Shown here in pieces: positions 17,930 to 25,541 of a stretch of DNA of 64,000 bases (positions are counted from its first letter, which is position 1; each line of letters opens with the position of its first letter). Source of the DNA: Vibrio echinoideorum (GTDB lineage Bacteria > Pseudomonadota > Gammaproteobacteria > Enterobacterales > Vibrionaceae); contig NZ_AP025483.1 in the NCBI RefSeq assembly GCF_024347455.1, positions 3,286,001 to 3,350,000 of the forward strand. Reading direction: 5' to 3'. The translations under genes were made by a program, and so were the position numbers. The notes beneath the pieces are model-generated. The model was not told the origin of the DNA. It saw only the letters and a list, made by a program, of their open reading frames with translations, and searched no databases.

Positions 17930-19291
17930 ATGGAAGAATTAACAGTACAAGCTTTTATCAAAGGTGAATGGCTCGATGTTGCTCTCATCTCATTCCCTAA
18001 GAGTGCTCAGCATAACTTCCAAATTTCTGAACTCAATTATCTCAGTGATTATGCTCTCTATCATCATGATAAAGACGATTTGCATGCAGTTTCGATCAAT
18101 CACCCTGTTTCTTTTTTCTTTGATGATATGGGAAAACCTGGTTGGTTAAGATTCCTAGACGACATAATGCCAAGTGGTGCTAGTAGAAGGTACTGGGTCA
18201 AGCACTTAGATATTGAGGATCTAAGCTTCGATGAACAAGACTTTGTTTTACTTAAGTTTGGGACGATGTCGCCTATCGGCAATTTACGGGTGAAAGAGTC
18301 TCTTCCTGAGCGTTACGAAATATCAGACAACCTCTATTTCTCTGTTGAGGATGTTAAGAACCGAGCGGGTGATTTCCTCGACTATGCACAGCAAAGAGGC
18401 GCAGCGGCAGGTGGAGCGACGGGCGCGGGAGGAGAGGCCCCTAAATTACTCCTACGTAGCGAGATAACCCCTCACACTGGCGACGAAAAAATATGGATAG
18501 ATCCCTATCAAGATGACCCTAGCAATCACGATTTACACTACCTGGTAAAATACCCCAGAGGTTCGAGAAGCACCGTCGACTGTAATATTCTAAGAGCTGA
18601 GTTCTATTACTATCATGCACTTACTGAAATGGGTTTTGATACGATTCCAATACAAGGCATGCGCTTAGAAGAAGGTCTTAATTACCCTTCGTTATGGCTA
18701 CCTAGATTTGATATTCAAATCAATAAGGAACAGGTGGAAAAATTCGGTATGGAATCCGTATACTCCATGCTAAATAAAGGTGCAGGAGTCACTCTCAACC
18801 ACGAAGCCACTATCAGAAGCCTCATAGAAAAGATGACCCAAAGCCACATGGTTCAACATCAAGGGTATGCTTTCGACCCCCAGGAGTTCGTCGTTGAGTG
18901 GGTAAAGCGAGATTTACTCAATATCTTGTTTGGGAATAGTGACAACCACGGAAGAAATACTTCCTTCCTGAGAGGGGACGGTTTTATTAAGCTGGCTCCT
19001 ATATACGACTTTGCACCAATGAAAGCCGATCCCGAGGGCATTCCAAGAAGCACAAAATGGCAAGCACCACTCGAAGTCGGCGGAACCTATGATTTTATAG
19101 GAATAGCTGAATCCCTGTCAGATCTAGTACCAACAGCCGTCCTTCTTGAAGAACTAAGAGATACAGCCGCTAAATGCCTTGACCTTAAAAAGAGACTGGA
19201 AGAACAAGGTGTACCAAAACAAATCTTGGAGATGCCAGCAATTGGGTTTAATCATATATCTGAAAAATTGACAAAATGGGGGCTAGCATGA
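17930..19291 (+). CDS. hipA: HipA-family serine/threonine kinase toxin
   Basis: Kinase of 453 residues from the ATG at 17930 (GTGAGGTG just before it). In E. coli, HipA phosphorylates glutamyl-tRNA synthetase; the target here is unknown. The catalytic loop is GNSDNHGRNTS (335-345, Asp338), the metal-binding motif is PIYDF (Asp360), and a Gly-rich loop GAAAGGATGAGGEAPKL (158-172) matches the HipA ATP-loop region. The sequence is divergent from E. coli HipA. The gene precedes and overlaps its presumed antitoxin (ATGA), reversed relative to classical hipBA. Confidence 0.88.
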   Translation: MEELTVQAFIKGEWLDVALISFPKSAQHNFQISELNYLSDYALYHHDKDDLHAVSINHPVSFFFDDMGKPGWLRFLDDIMPSGASRRYWVKHLDIEDLSFDEQDFVLLKFGTMSPIGNLRVKESLPERYEISDNLYFSVEDVKNRAGDFLDYAQQRGAAAGGATGAGGEAPKLLLRSEITPHTGDEKIWIDPYQDDPSNHDLHYLVKYPRGSRSTVDCNILRAEFYYYHALTEMGFDTIPIQGMRLEEGLNYPSLWLPRFDIQINKEQVEKFGMESVYSMLNKGAGVTLNHEATIRSLIEKMTQSHMVQHQGYAFDPQEFVVEWVKRDLLNILFGNSDNHGRNTSFLRGDGFIKLAPIYDFAPMKADPEGIPRSTKWQAPLEVGGTYDFIGIAESLSDLVPTAVLLEELRDTAAKCLDLKKRLEEQGVPKQILEMPAIGFNHISEKLTKWGLA

Positions 19292-19764
19292 GTAAGAGTA
19301 GCCGATCAAATAAAGAGACTGTACATGAGACCGTAGCTCGCCTAAGAGCAAGCCGAGAACAGCCAAAGTCAATAGCTTCCCATCAACCAACACACTCGGG
19401 AAAGAGTAAATTACAACCAAATACTCAAGCAAAACAGAAGGTATCTAAGAACTCAAAAGCGATCAGGGCATCTGATCGTAAAACGGCTATGGACGATATT
19501 ATCAAACAACTCTTGCTTGGTGGGCTCACACAAGGCCAAGCCCTTAGAACACTGCGAGTGAACATACTAGGCCTAAAACAGGATGTTTTTGCAAAACTCG
19601 TCGATGTCTCAAGAAAAACACTCTCAGATATTGAGAATGATAGAGGTAGCTACAACACCGAGGTTCTAAACAAAGTATTCAAACCTTTTGGTATGAAAAC
19701 GGGGTTAATTCCCTCATCGCCGAGTTTACTCATTTCTCTATTAAACAGTAACGAGACAGAGTGA
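19288..19764 (+). CDS. HipB-like HTH antitoxin with long N-terminal arm
   Basis: 158 residues from the ATG at 19288, overlapping the hipA stop. The helix-turn-helix is C-terminal (LGLKQDVFAKLVDVSRKTLS, about 97-116), after an about 80-residue basic, Ser/Gln/Lys-rich, likely disordered arm. Classical HipB (about 88 residues) has no such arm. It probably represses its own operon and neutralises HipA. Its coupling with hipA is the main support for the pairing. Confidence 0.75.
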   Translation: MSKSSRSNKETVHETVARLRASREQPKSIASHQPTHSGKSKLQPNTQAKQKVSKNSKAIRASDRKTAMDDIIKQLLLGGLTQGQALRTLRVNILGLKQDVFAKLVDVSRKTLSDIENDRGSYNTEVLNKVFKPFGMKTGLIPSSPSLLISLLNSNETE

Positions 19765-20050
19765 TACAAACTACAGTGAATTCTGATGCAATTCCACAAA
19801 GACGGAGAACAAGCTGACAGGTTTGGGTTTGATGACACATCAGCGGCGCACCAATGAACCATCATTTTTGATGAAAAAACCACCAAAAGCACTGGACATC
19901 GATCCAGTAAACTACTAGAGTCAATATTGAACGTTTTATAGGCTATCGGAAGAAATGGGCGTGAAGACGCGTTTTGAGATTCGGAAGATACCGTGAAATA
20001 CGTTGGCAGATGATGACCTTGCGTCACAACGCCACACACAATATGCAGTT

Positions 20051-20080
20051 GGGATAGGAAGGCGGCAACCTTCCTACCCC
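20051..20080. other. Strong hairpin in the gap before the integrase
   Basis: TAGGAAGG (20055-20062) pairs with CCTTCCTA (20069-20076) and the flanking GGG/CCC also pair. No clear T-run on either side. The rest of 19765-20148 shows no gene I can support. The hairpin might mark an attachment site or a regulatory RNA structure. Confidence 0.4.
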
Positions 20081-20148
20081 GTACCGGCTGCGCACCTTAA
20101 AGCAACCCAGCCGATGGCTCGATTCTAGCGAATTCCATTGGTGAGGGA

Positions 20149-20167
20149 CAGATCTATTTAAGATCTG
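20149..20167 (+). promoter_or_regulatory. Inverted repeat just before the integrase ribosome site
   Basis: CAGATCT - ATTTA - AGATCTG, a perfect 7-bp stem about 10 bases upstream of GGAGG (20177-20181). Could be an operator or a translation-controlling hairpin. Confidence 0.45.
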
Positions 20168-20185
20168 ATATCAATGGAGGCCGCT

Positions 20186-21349
20186 ATGGCTCACCTTCGC
20201 ATCCGTCCTAATGGGCGCATTCAGTTCGATCTTCATTTGTACGGCCAACGCTTTCGCGAAGGCACCAAACAAATGGCCACGCCCAAAAATGTCAGGCTTG
20301 CTCAAGCCACACTCAAGCAAATGAACGCCGAGATTGACCTTGGCACGTTTCAATACCGTGATTACTTTCCACACAGTAAAAAAGTGGCCTTGTTTGAACG
20401 CTTACAGCGCGAGAAGTACCCCGACCACCTGTACCCGTTTTTTAATGACTTTGCGATTCAGTGGTATGAGCGTCAAAAAGGCAATTGGAAAAGCAGCTAC
20501 CAAGGTGTGGTCAAAAACACGCTGGAACACTACCTCATTCCGCACTTTGGTAATACGCTCGTTTCTGAGGTATCACTGTCTCAAGTGGAGTTTTTTCGTC
20601 AGACGCTGCAAGAAGCTCGTAAGGCCAATGGCGAGCGACAACTCACCAACAAGCGCATCAATAATATTTTATGGCCGCTGATTGCCATTCTGAGCCTCGC
20701 CGCCGAAGAGCATCACTTTGATTACCCATTTCGACGCTACAAATCCCTGAAAGAGGAAAAAGCGGATTCGAAACCGCTGACCATGGATGAAGTCCGTACT
20801 TTCTTAGAATGCTGTGATGAGCAGTGGCATGATTATTTTTTACTGCGATTTTGGACGGGCATGCGAAGTTGTGAAGTGCATGGCCTGTATTGGGAGCACA
20901 TTGATTTTGACCATCGCTTGATTCGCGTGAGACAAAATTATGTGAATGGGGAAATTTGTGATGTGAAGACGCCGAAGTCACGTCGTGATTTGCAGATGTG
21001 CGACACCTTGTTCGCGGCGTTAAAACGTCAGTGGGAAATGAGAGATGAGTGCAGCCCATTTGTGTTTCCCTCTAAAACAGGACAAGGGTTAGATACGCAT
21101 TACATCAGCAAGCATGTTTGGCACCCAACGTTGAAAAAAGCAGGCCTGAAACCACGTCGCGCTTACGAAACGCGCCATACGGCTGCGGTCCTGCACATTG
21201 CCGCGCATGAGAATCCGCTCTATATCTCACACAAACTCGGACACAGCGATACCAAATTGCTGTTTGAGGTGTACGCCCCTTATGTCGCCAATGCTTCCAG
21301 ACAAGACGGAAACGCGTTTAACGATATGATGTTAGGAGGCGCGGCATGA
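20186..21349 (+). CDS. int: Phage-type tyrosine integrase
   Basis: 387-residue site-specific recombinase from the ATG at 20186 (GGAGG five bases upstream; the frame also opens at 20174 without one). The N-terminal arm-binding domain starts MAHLRIRPNGRIQFDLHLYG, like the DUF3596/Arm type. The core catalytic residues are Arg227 (WTGMRSCE), the AYETRHTAA motif (Arg330, His331), LGHSDTKLLFEVYA (His353, nucleophile Tyr363). It is complete. It overlaps the next gene by four bases. It may belong to a small element distinct from the large recombinases upstream. Confidence 0.9.
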   Translation: MAHLRIRPNGRIQFDLHLYGQRFREGTKQMATPKNVRLAQATLKQMNAEIDLGTFQYRDYFPHSKKVALFERLQREKYPDHLYPFFNDFAIQWYERQKGNWKSSYQGVVKNTLEHYLIPHFGNTLVSEVSLSQVEFFRQTLQEARKANGERQLTNKRINNILWPLIAILSLAAEEHHFDYPFRRYKSLKEEKADSKPLTMDEVRTFLECCDEQWHDYFLLRFWTGMRSCEVHGLYWEHIDFDHRLIRVRQNYVNGEICDVKTPKSRRDLQMCDTLFAALKRQWEMRDECSPFVFPSKTGQGLDTHYISKHVWHPTLKKAGLKPRRAYETRHTAAVLHIAAHENPLYISHKLGHSDTKLLFEVYAPYVANASRQDGNAFNDMMLGGAA

Positions 21350-22056
21350 TGATACTGACCTTTAACCGCGCTCAATACTTCCATCAAAACCTAACGGATA
21401 ATGATCAACTGTGCGCCTTTGCATTAGGCTCTGAACTGCCTTCGGTTTATACACTCATCGGCAACAAACAAGAAATGGCGTTAAGTTCATTGAACGAACA
21501 ACGCCGTTTAGAAGCGATAGCCAAGCAATGTTATGAGCGTTTTATGGAAGATCCAACGTTGCAATTGGTACTCGATAAGTACGCCGACAGTATGATGACC
21601 TCTGGCATGGTTATGTTTCACGATGTTCGATTACACGCTCAGTCCCCTGGGCTGACTTTAGCGAAGTACTACTGCGCACTTAAACAAACGGATGGGCATT
21701 TGGATAGATCGATGGTGTGGGAAAAACACCTTCAATGGTGCCAAGCGTTATCTTTTGCTTTGTATGAACATTGCCAAGATCCACGCAGTGATATTTGTTA
21801 TGGCGAGAAGACCGTCATTATCGATAAGCCGCATAACAGGCAGTGTTTCAGCTCAACCGATATCAGTACAGGCAAGTGCCTTGGCAGTGGCAAGACTAGC
21901 GCTCCTGATAACACGGGAATACCGATAACATGGGTGTCCCGTATTTTTCATTCAAGTTTAAACTCAGAAAGTGCGTCTTTCACGCTTAGTCATAATGTCA
22001 CCTGTTTTAGTCTCGAGATGATCATACATCACCTCTTAATCAGGTGGCCAAATTAA
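21346..22056 (+). CDS. Unknown protein coupled to the integrase
   Basis: 236 residues, starting at the ATG that overlaps the integrase stop. The first about 165 residues look like a genuine soluble protein (MMILTFNRAQYFHQNLTDND...). The tail after about residue 175 is low quality and crosses a REP-like hairpin (21910-21945), so the original end is probably lost. No family recognised. Small genes in this place of integrative elements often act in excision or transfer control, but nothing here shows that. Confidence 0.55.
   Translation: MMILTFNRAQYFHQNLTDNDQLCAFALGSELPSVYTLIGNKQEMALSSLNEQRRLEAIAKQCYERFMEDPTLQLVLDKYADSMMTSGMVMFHDVRLHAQSPGLTLAKYYCALKQTDGHLDRSMVWEKHLQWCQALSFALYEHCQDPRSDICYGEKTVIIDKPHNRQCFSSTDISTGKCLGSGKTSAPDNTGIPITWVSRIFHSSLNSESASFTLSHNVTCFSLEMIIHHLLIRWPN
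21910..21945. repeat. REP-like hairpin with GTGTCC-GTATTTTT motif
   Basis: AACACGGGA (21910-21918) and TCCCGTATT (21937-21945) can pair. The TGGGTGTCC-GTATTTTT part recurs at about 23887-23904 and in shortened form at about 31037-31052. The middle copy borders a decayed RAYT transposase, which suggests these are REP-type sequences. Confidence 0.5.
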
Positions 22057-22096
22057 CTATGCCACTACAAACAATAGCCATGTGATTCATACCCGC

Positions 22097-22153
22097 TTGT
22101 TATATGCCTTTCATGTACCTATACTTAATGCGCACATTAAATACGCATAGGTA
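22097..22153 (+). promoter_or_regulatory. ccdAB promoter and operator
   Basis: TTGTTA (22097-22102), 17 bases, TATACT (22120-22125). The inverted repeat TACCTAT (22116-22122) ... ATAGGTA (22147-22153) overlaps the -10 and reaches the ccdA ribosome site, an arrangement suited to autorepression by CcdA/CcdB. Confidence 0.65.
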
Positions 22154-22159
22154 ATTATC

Positions 22160-22405
22160 ATGAGAAACGCATATAGCACGCAAGCGCCTAAAAAAGCTGC
22201 AAACTTAAGCTTAAATAGCGAATTACTCGCTGAAGCTAAGCGCCTGAATATAAACCTCTCAGCAACAATGGAAAAAGCGCTTGAAAAAGAAGTTAGCCAA
22301 CGCCGTAAAACTGAGTGGTTGGAGCAGAATGCAGATGCTATCAGTGCTTGCAACGAACTAACCGAAAACCACAGTCTGTTTTCCGATTCTTACAGAATAT
22401 TCTAA
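22160..22405 (+). CDS. ccdA: CcdA-family antitoxin
   Basis: 81-residue antitoxin: N-terminal ribbon-helix-helix DNA-binding part (KKAANLSLNSELLAEAKRLN, then INLSATMEKALE) and a C-terminal CcdB-binding arm ending TENHSLFSDSYRIF, as in CcdA. The stop shares one base with the ccdB start (TAATG). Confidence 0.92.
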   Translation: MRNAYSTQAPKKAANLSLNSELLAEAKRLNINLSATMEKALEKEVSQRRKTEWLEQNADAISACNELTENHSLFSDSYRIF

Positions 22406-22722
22406 TGTCACAGTTTTCACTATACCAAAATAACGATAAAAGCACTGCTACCGCTTATCCATACTTTGTTGATGTTCAAAGTGAAATGCTTGATACGCTA
22501 AATACCCGACTGGTGATCCCATTAACACCAGTTGAAATGTTAGAAAAGAAAGCCCCTACTCACCTATGCCCAGTAATCCATATTGATGAAGGTGACTTCG
22601 TGCTCCTCACTCACCAAATGGCAAGTGTGCCAACTAAGATCTTACGTGATCCAGTCAATGAATTGAGTACATTTAGAAACGAAATCATTGCTGCTATTGA
22701 CTTTCTGATTACTGGCATGTAA
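22405..22722 (+). CDS. ccdB: CcdB-family gyrase toxin
   Basis: 105 residues starting MSQFSLYQNNDKSTATAYPY. Typical CcdB features are PYFVDVQSEMLDTLNTRLV and IPLTP, and the C-terminal helix ends in IDFLITGM; E. coli CcdB ends with GI after a similar helix and uses the last residues for gyrase contact. It appears intact and likely poisons GyrA. Chromosomal ccdAB pairs are common in Vibrio accessory DNA. Confidence 0.92.
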   Translation: MSQFSLYQNNDKSTATAYPYFVDVQSEMLDTLNTRLVIPLTPVEMLEKKAPTHLCPVIHIDEGDFVLLTHQMASVPTKILRDPVNELSTFRNEIIAAIDFLITGM

Positions 22723-22732
22723 CGCTCGATAT

Positions 22733-22833
22733 ACGCCAATAGCTCCGGTGAGCTCACCTTCGCTTTCACCACCAAGTCCACATGAAAGGGGCTTTGTGAA
22801 GATCGATAGCAGAGGTATCAAGGAAAATTTTCA
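22733..22833 (-). pseudogene. Mosaic of TA gene fragments (PIN start, MNT end)
   Basis: The minus strand starts MKIFLDTSAID (22833 down), the typical N-terminus of PIN-domain toxins, and after a frame change reads PFHVDLVVKAKVSSPELLAY, which resembles the end of MNT nucleotidyltransferases (compare PFKVDLLVKHRITSNELLAH in mntA here). Both are tiny fragments. They occupy most of the 22723-23071 gap; the rest shows nothing I can support. Confidence 0.5.
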
Positions 22834-23071
22834 TACAACAGCAAGCTCCTTCAATAGAAGACCGAACCACTGAGGAGTCACATTCCGAGGCACATGAAGA
22901 GAGCATGCCCCGCTTCAAGGCGTAGCCATTCTTGTTGAGATCGATGCTGAGACATTTACGAGTACCTTTAACGATCAAAGTTAAAGGCTACGACGTTTAT
23001 TGAAAGGATTGAATGAGTCGATTTAAAGACGCTTACAACACATGGCTGTTGTTGTGTATCCGTGATGAACC

Positions 23072-23626
23072 TTAAATAAAGCTTCGCTTAAACTTCTCAT
23101 GGTTTTCGACATTCGACCTCAAATCTTCTTTATCCCAAATTTGAAGTTCCCACGGAAAGTAAAAGTTACTTCTATTTTTAAAATAGATGTGAAGTCCTTT
23201 ATAGCCTTGCTTATCGCGCAAATACCAGTTTTTCAAACCAAGTTCATCTTGCCAGTTATCCAGCTCTTCCATCACTTCTGCGATCTCGGACTTGGTTAAT
23301 ATAATCCTTGCCCCAAAAATATCATTGAGCCAATTGTTCACCGGATACTGATTGTCGCGCTCACTATAACGCGCAATTTTATCGTCGATACTTTCTCTTG
23401 TTTTTACTCGATAAAAGTATTTCAACTCAATATGGGAGGTCATGAGATAGTCATTGATACTTTCATGAAGCACTAAGCGGTATTTATAGATATGAGAGGC
23501 AGGAACGTTCGAGATTGTCCTAGATAGCTTCACTTGCTCAAACACCCCTTTATCAAAACAAGACTCAGAAAACTCTTTGTGAATTCTATTGATCTCTTCA
23601 ATGAGTTTTTTAACTTGCTCTTTCAT
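23072..23626 (-). CDS. Stand-alone RelA/SpoT-domain protein
   Basis: 184 residues. The (p)ppGpp-synthetase-like pattern is visible: YRVKTRESIDDKIARY, DIFGARIIL, KQGYKGLHIYFKNRSNFYF, then WELQIWDKEDL where synthetases have EiQiRT. The Glu is kept, but the following Arg is Trp, so the substrate or activity may differ. No hydrolase, TGS or ACT domain. Relatives include small alarmone synthetases and the toxSAS toxins, which pyrophosphorylate tRNA or make (pp)pApp. No antitoxin is obvious beside it. Its place inside a TA-rich island suggests a toxin or phage-defence role. Confidence 0.7.
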   Translation of the reverse strand: MKEQVKKLIEEINRIHKEFSESCFDKGVFEQVKLSRTISNVPASHIYKYRLVLHESINDYLMTSHIELKYFYRVKTRESIDDKIARYSERDNQYPVNNWLNDIFGARIILTKSEIAEVMEELDNWQDELGLKNWYLRDKQGYKGLHIYFKNRSNFYFPWELQIWDKEDLRSNVENHEKFKRSFI

Positions 23627-23670
23627 CCCACCTCCACGAATTTAACGGACTGATGAATAATCTGACATGA

Positions 23671-23907
23671 TTAAATACAGATGGAAGTATAGCAAGTTTG
23701 GGAATGGAAGCTAAAGCAAAAGCCACAAAAGCGCCTCTCCGCATAAGCCAATCGCTTTCCATGATAGTACGCCGTATCTTGAAGGGAAACTTGAGTTGAA
23801 CATGCTTGAGTCATCCTGACCACCAGTGAGCGAAATCTAAATTGATAAAGTAAGCCTAGGTACCGATTTAGAGACTGCCAAATACTTGGGTGTCCTGTAT
23901 TTTTCAC
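23671..23907 (-). pseudogene. Remnant of a REP-associated tyrosine transposase (RAYT)
   Basis: The frame contains ACSTQVSLQDTAYYHGKRLA and then RRFCGFCF, resembling the RAYT N-terminus (…RQISL.DT.YYHC.SRCVRRAFLCG). The HUH-Tyr domain is cut. It begins at the GTGTCC-GTATTTTT repeat (about 23887-23904), the usual REP neighbour of such genes. Not functional. Confidence 0.55.
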
Positions 23908-23913
23908 ATCACA

Positions 23914-24192
23914 TTAGTCTGTAGGGAATTTTTGCTTCTGATGTAGAACTCGCATAATACGGATAATTGAACCTTCAACCCAATATGAAACAATCATCGA
24001 AACTTCAGAAATAATGAGTAGTCTGCCTCGAGCGCCTTCACGTTGCGCTCCCATTAAAGGTTGCTCAAGCAAGTTTTCGACTTTGGCTTCAATAATATTA
24101 TCGGTTCTTTCAGCTACCTCTGGATTAAAGTCGTAGAGGAATTCAAAGATCTTCTCTCGATCATTAAGTGACTCTTCTTCCCATAAAATCAT
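23914..24192 (-). CDS. RelE/ParE-family toxin
   Basis: 92 residues: WEEESLNDREKIFEFLYDFN is the N-terminal ParE/RelE pattern, then EVAERTDNIIEAKVENLLEQ, PLMGAQREGARGRLLIISE and IVSYWVEGSIIRIMRVLH, all family-like. It may act on gyrase (ParE) or mRNA (RelE); the sequence does not decide. Its ATG overlaps the antitoxin stop (ATGA). Intact. Confidence 0.88.
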   Translation of the reverse strand: MILWEEESLNDREKIFEFLYDFNPEVAERTDNIIEAKVENLLEQPLMGAQREGARGRLLIISEVSMIVSYWVEGSIIRIMRVLHQKQKFPTD

Positions 24193-24473
24193 TGTTGACC
24201 TCGGCTACGAATCCTCGCTTTACGGGCTTCCATTCGAGATTTGGCTGAATCATTGTCAATAAACACCGCTTTGCCAGAGTCATACTTTTCAAAAGCAAGT
24301 TTTACTTGTTCTGTTAACCAAGCATCATGAGATAGTGTCTTTCTTTGATGCTCTGCCATTTGTTCTGTCAGTTCACGGCAAGCATCACTAAGAGTGCGAC
24401 CTTGGCTCTCAGCCAATTGCTGAGCTAGGCGTTTTGTTTCGTCATCAACACGAAATTGGATTCTAGCATCCAT
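24189..24473 (-). CDS. RelB/DinJ-type antitoxin
   Basis: 94 residues from the ATG at 24473, preceded by AAGGAA; a longer frame reaching 24515 is not supported. Ribbon-helix-helix start MDARIQFRVDDETKRLAQQL, a helical middle, and a basic C-terminus (SRMEARKARIRSRGQQ). It precedes and overlaps the ParE/RelE toxin gene, the standard order. Confidence 0.85.
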   Translation of the reverse strand: MDARIQFRVDDETKRLAQQLAESQGRTLSDACRELTEQMAEHQRKTLSHDAWLTEQVKLAFEKYDSGKAVFIDNDSAKSRMEARKARIRSRGQQ

Positions 24474-24787
24474 GAGTAGTTCCTTGAAAAGCACTGTACA
24501 CACAAATGTTAGCACCAGCGCGCTAGATGGGCAACTAACTAGCCTTTAAGATTTCACGATGCTTTTACTGTACACATTCAATGAGAGCCTACTACAGAAT
24601 TTATCGCCTGCATCCAAGGTTTTTCCGGAGCTGATTTTCCTTTAAATCACAACACCTCGGATACATTGCTCAGCTTAATTATTGGTTAATTGAACACGAA
24701 TTTAGGGGATGTTTTGAATAGGGAGCGGCTTTAGGGTAAGCAATCAAAAATTGTAACGCAGTTATCGAGCGTTTTAACCAGCTAGGA

Positions 24788-24813
24788 TGCGCAATTATTT
24801 ACTACGATTGGTA
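24788..24813 (-). repeat. Dispersed ATACCAATCGTAGTAAATAAT element
   Basis: ATTATTTACTACGATTGGTA on the plus strand is the inverse of 30445-30467 (ACCAATCGTAGTAAATAATC). Copies in opposite orientation suggest ends of a small mobile element. The gap 24474-24818 otherwise shows no supported gene. Confidence 0.45.
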
Positions 24814-24818
24814 TTATG

Positions 24819-25541
24819 TATCAATAATCAACACCATCAGCACGCTAATAAAAATACGCTCGATTATTTGAGTTTAATCCCATAAATGTCAATATGGGCT
24901 TTGCTGCGCTTTCATTAAGTTTTGCAGTCGTTGCTTCCAACGGTCTGGGTTTGAGTTCATATAAACAGCCTAAATATAAGGTAAAAGACAAGTATAGTAT
25001 GAGCCTTAAGCTACCTAATCATTCAAGAAATGTCACTCTTTCGATATTTATCAAGGCCGTTCTTTTCGTCTTTTATTTAAGGTCGTGTCCTTCTGTTCTC
25101 CCCTACCTGTCTGTATATCCTGCATGTTTTTCTCACCCAATACCTGCCCTTAAAGCTCTTCGAATCCCGTTTACTCGTATCTCGCATCTATACTCAAATT
25201 CCAGATACAAAAAAACGGCCACACTCGCGTGCAGCCGTTCTAGTATTCGATGAAAGTTAAATGATTACTTAACGATCACGTCACCTGACATTTCTGCTGG
25301 GATATCAACACCAGACAGAGACAGCATTGTTGGTGCTAAGTCAGACAGCTTGCCGCCTTCTTTGAACTCAACGTCTTTGCTGCCTACGTAGATAAGTGGC
25401 ACTGGTAGGTTAGTGTGCGCCGTATGGATGCCGCCCGTTTCTGGGTTTACCATCATTTCCGCGTTACCGTGGTCCGCGGTGATAAGCAGTTGGCCATCGG
25501 CTTCTTTGATTGCTTCAACCACTTTGCCAAGACATTCGTCT
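24819..25541. repeat. Right copy of the gpmI 3' direct repeat
   Basis: Matches 7242-8765 from just before the phd stop, but 7321-7977 (most of mntA and hepT) is deleted at TATGGGC/TTTGCTGCG. It keeps a small hepT start trace (24898-24960), the shared intergenic DNA, a shorter 44-bp repeat stretch (25146-25198), the terminator and the gpmI end. Confidence 0.8.
25208..25239 (-). terminator. Intrinsic terminator after gpmI
   Basis: ACGGC (25215-25219) and GCCGT (25234-25238), with inner CAC/GTG pairs, followed on the minus strand by seven T. About 25 bases after the gpmI stop. Confidence 0.8.

Noticed and set aside
6991-24515. Superintegron cassette array, because of many TA genes
   Set aside because: No attC-like sites with GTTRRRY cores were found at regular distance, genes lie on both strands and no IntI gene is present.
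24894-25253. 119-residue frame in the right duplicate
   Set aside because: It runs antisense over the remnant of hepT, the repeats and the terminator; no protein-like sequence.
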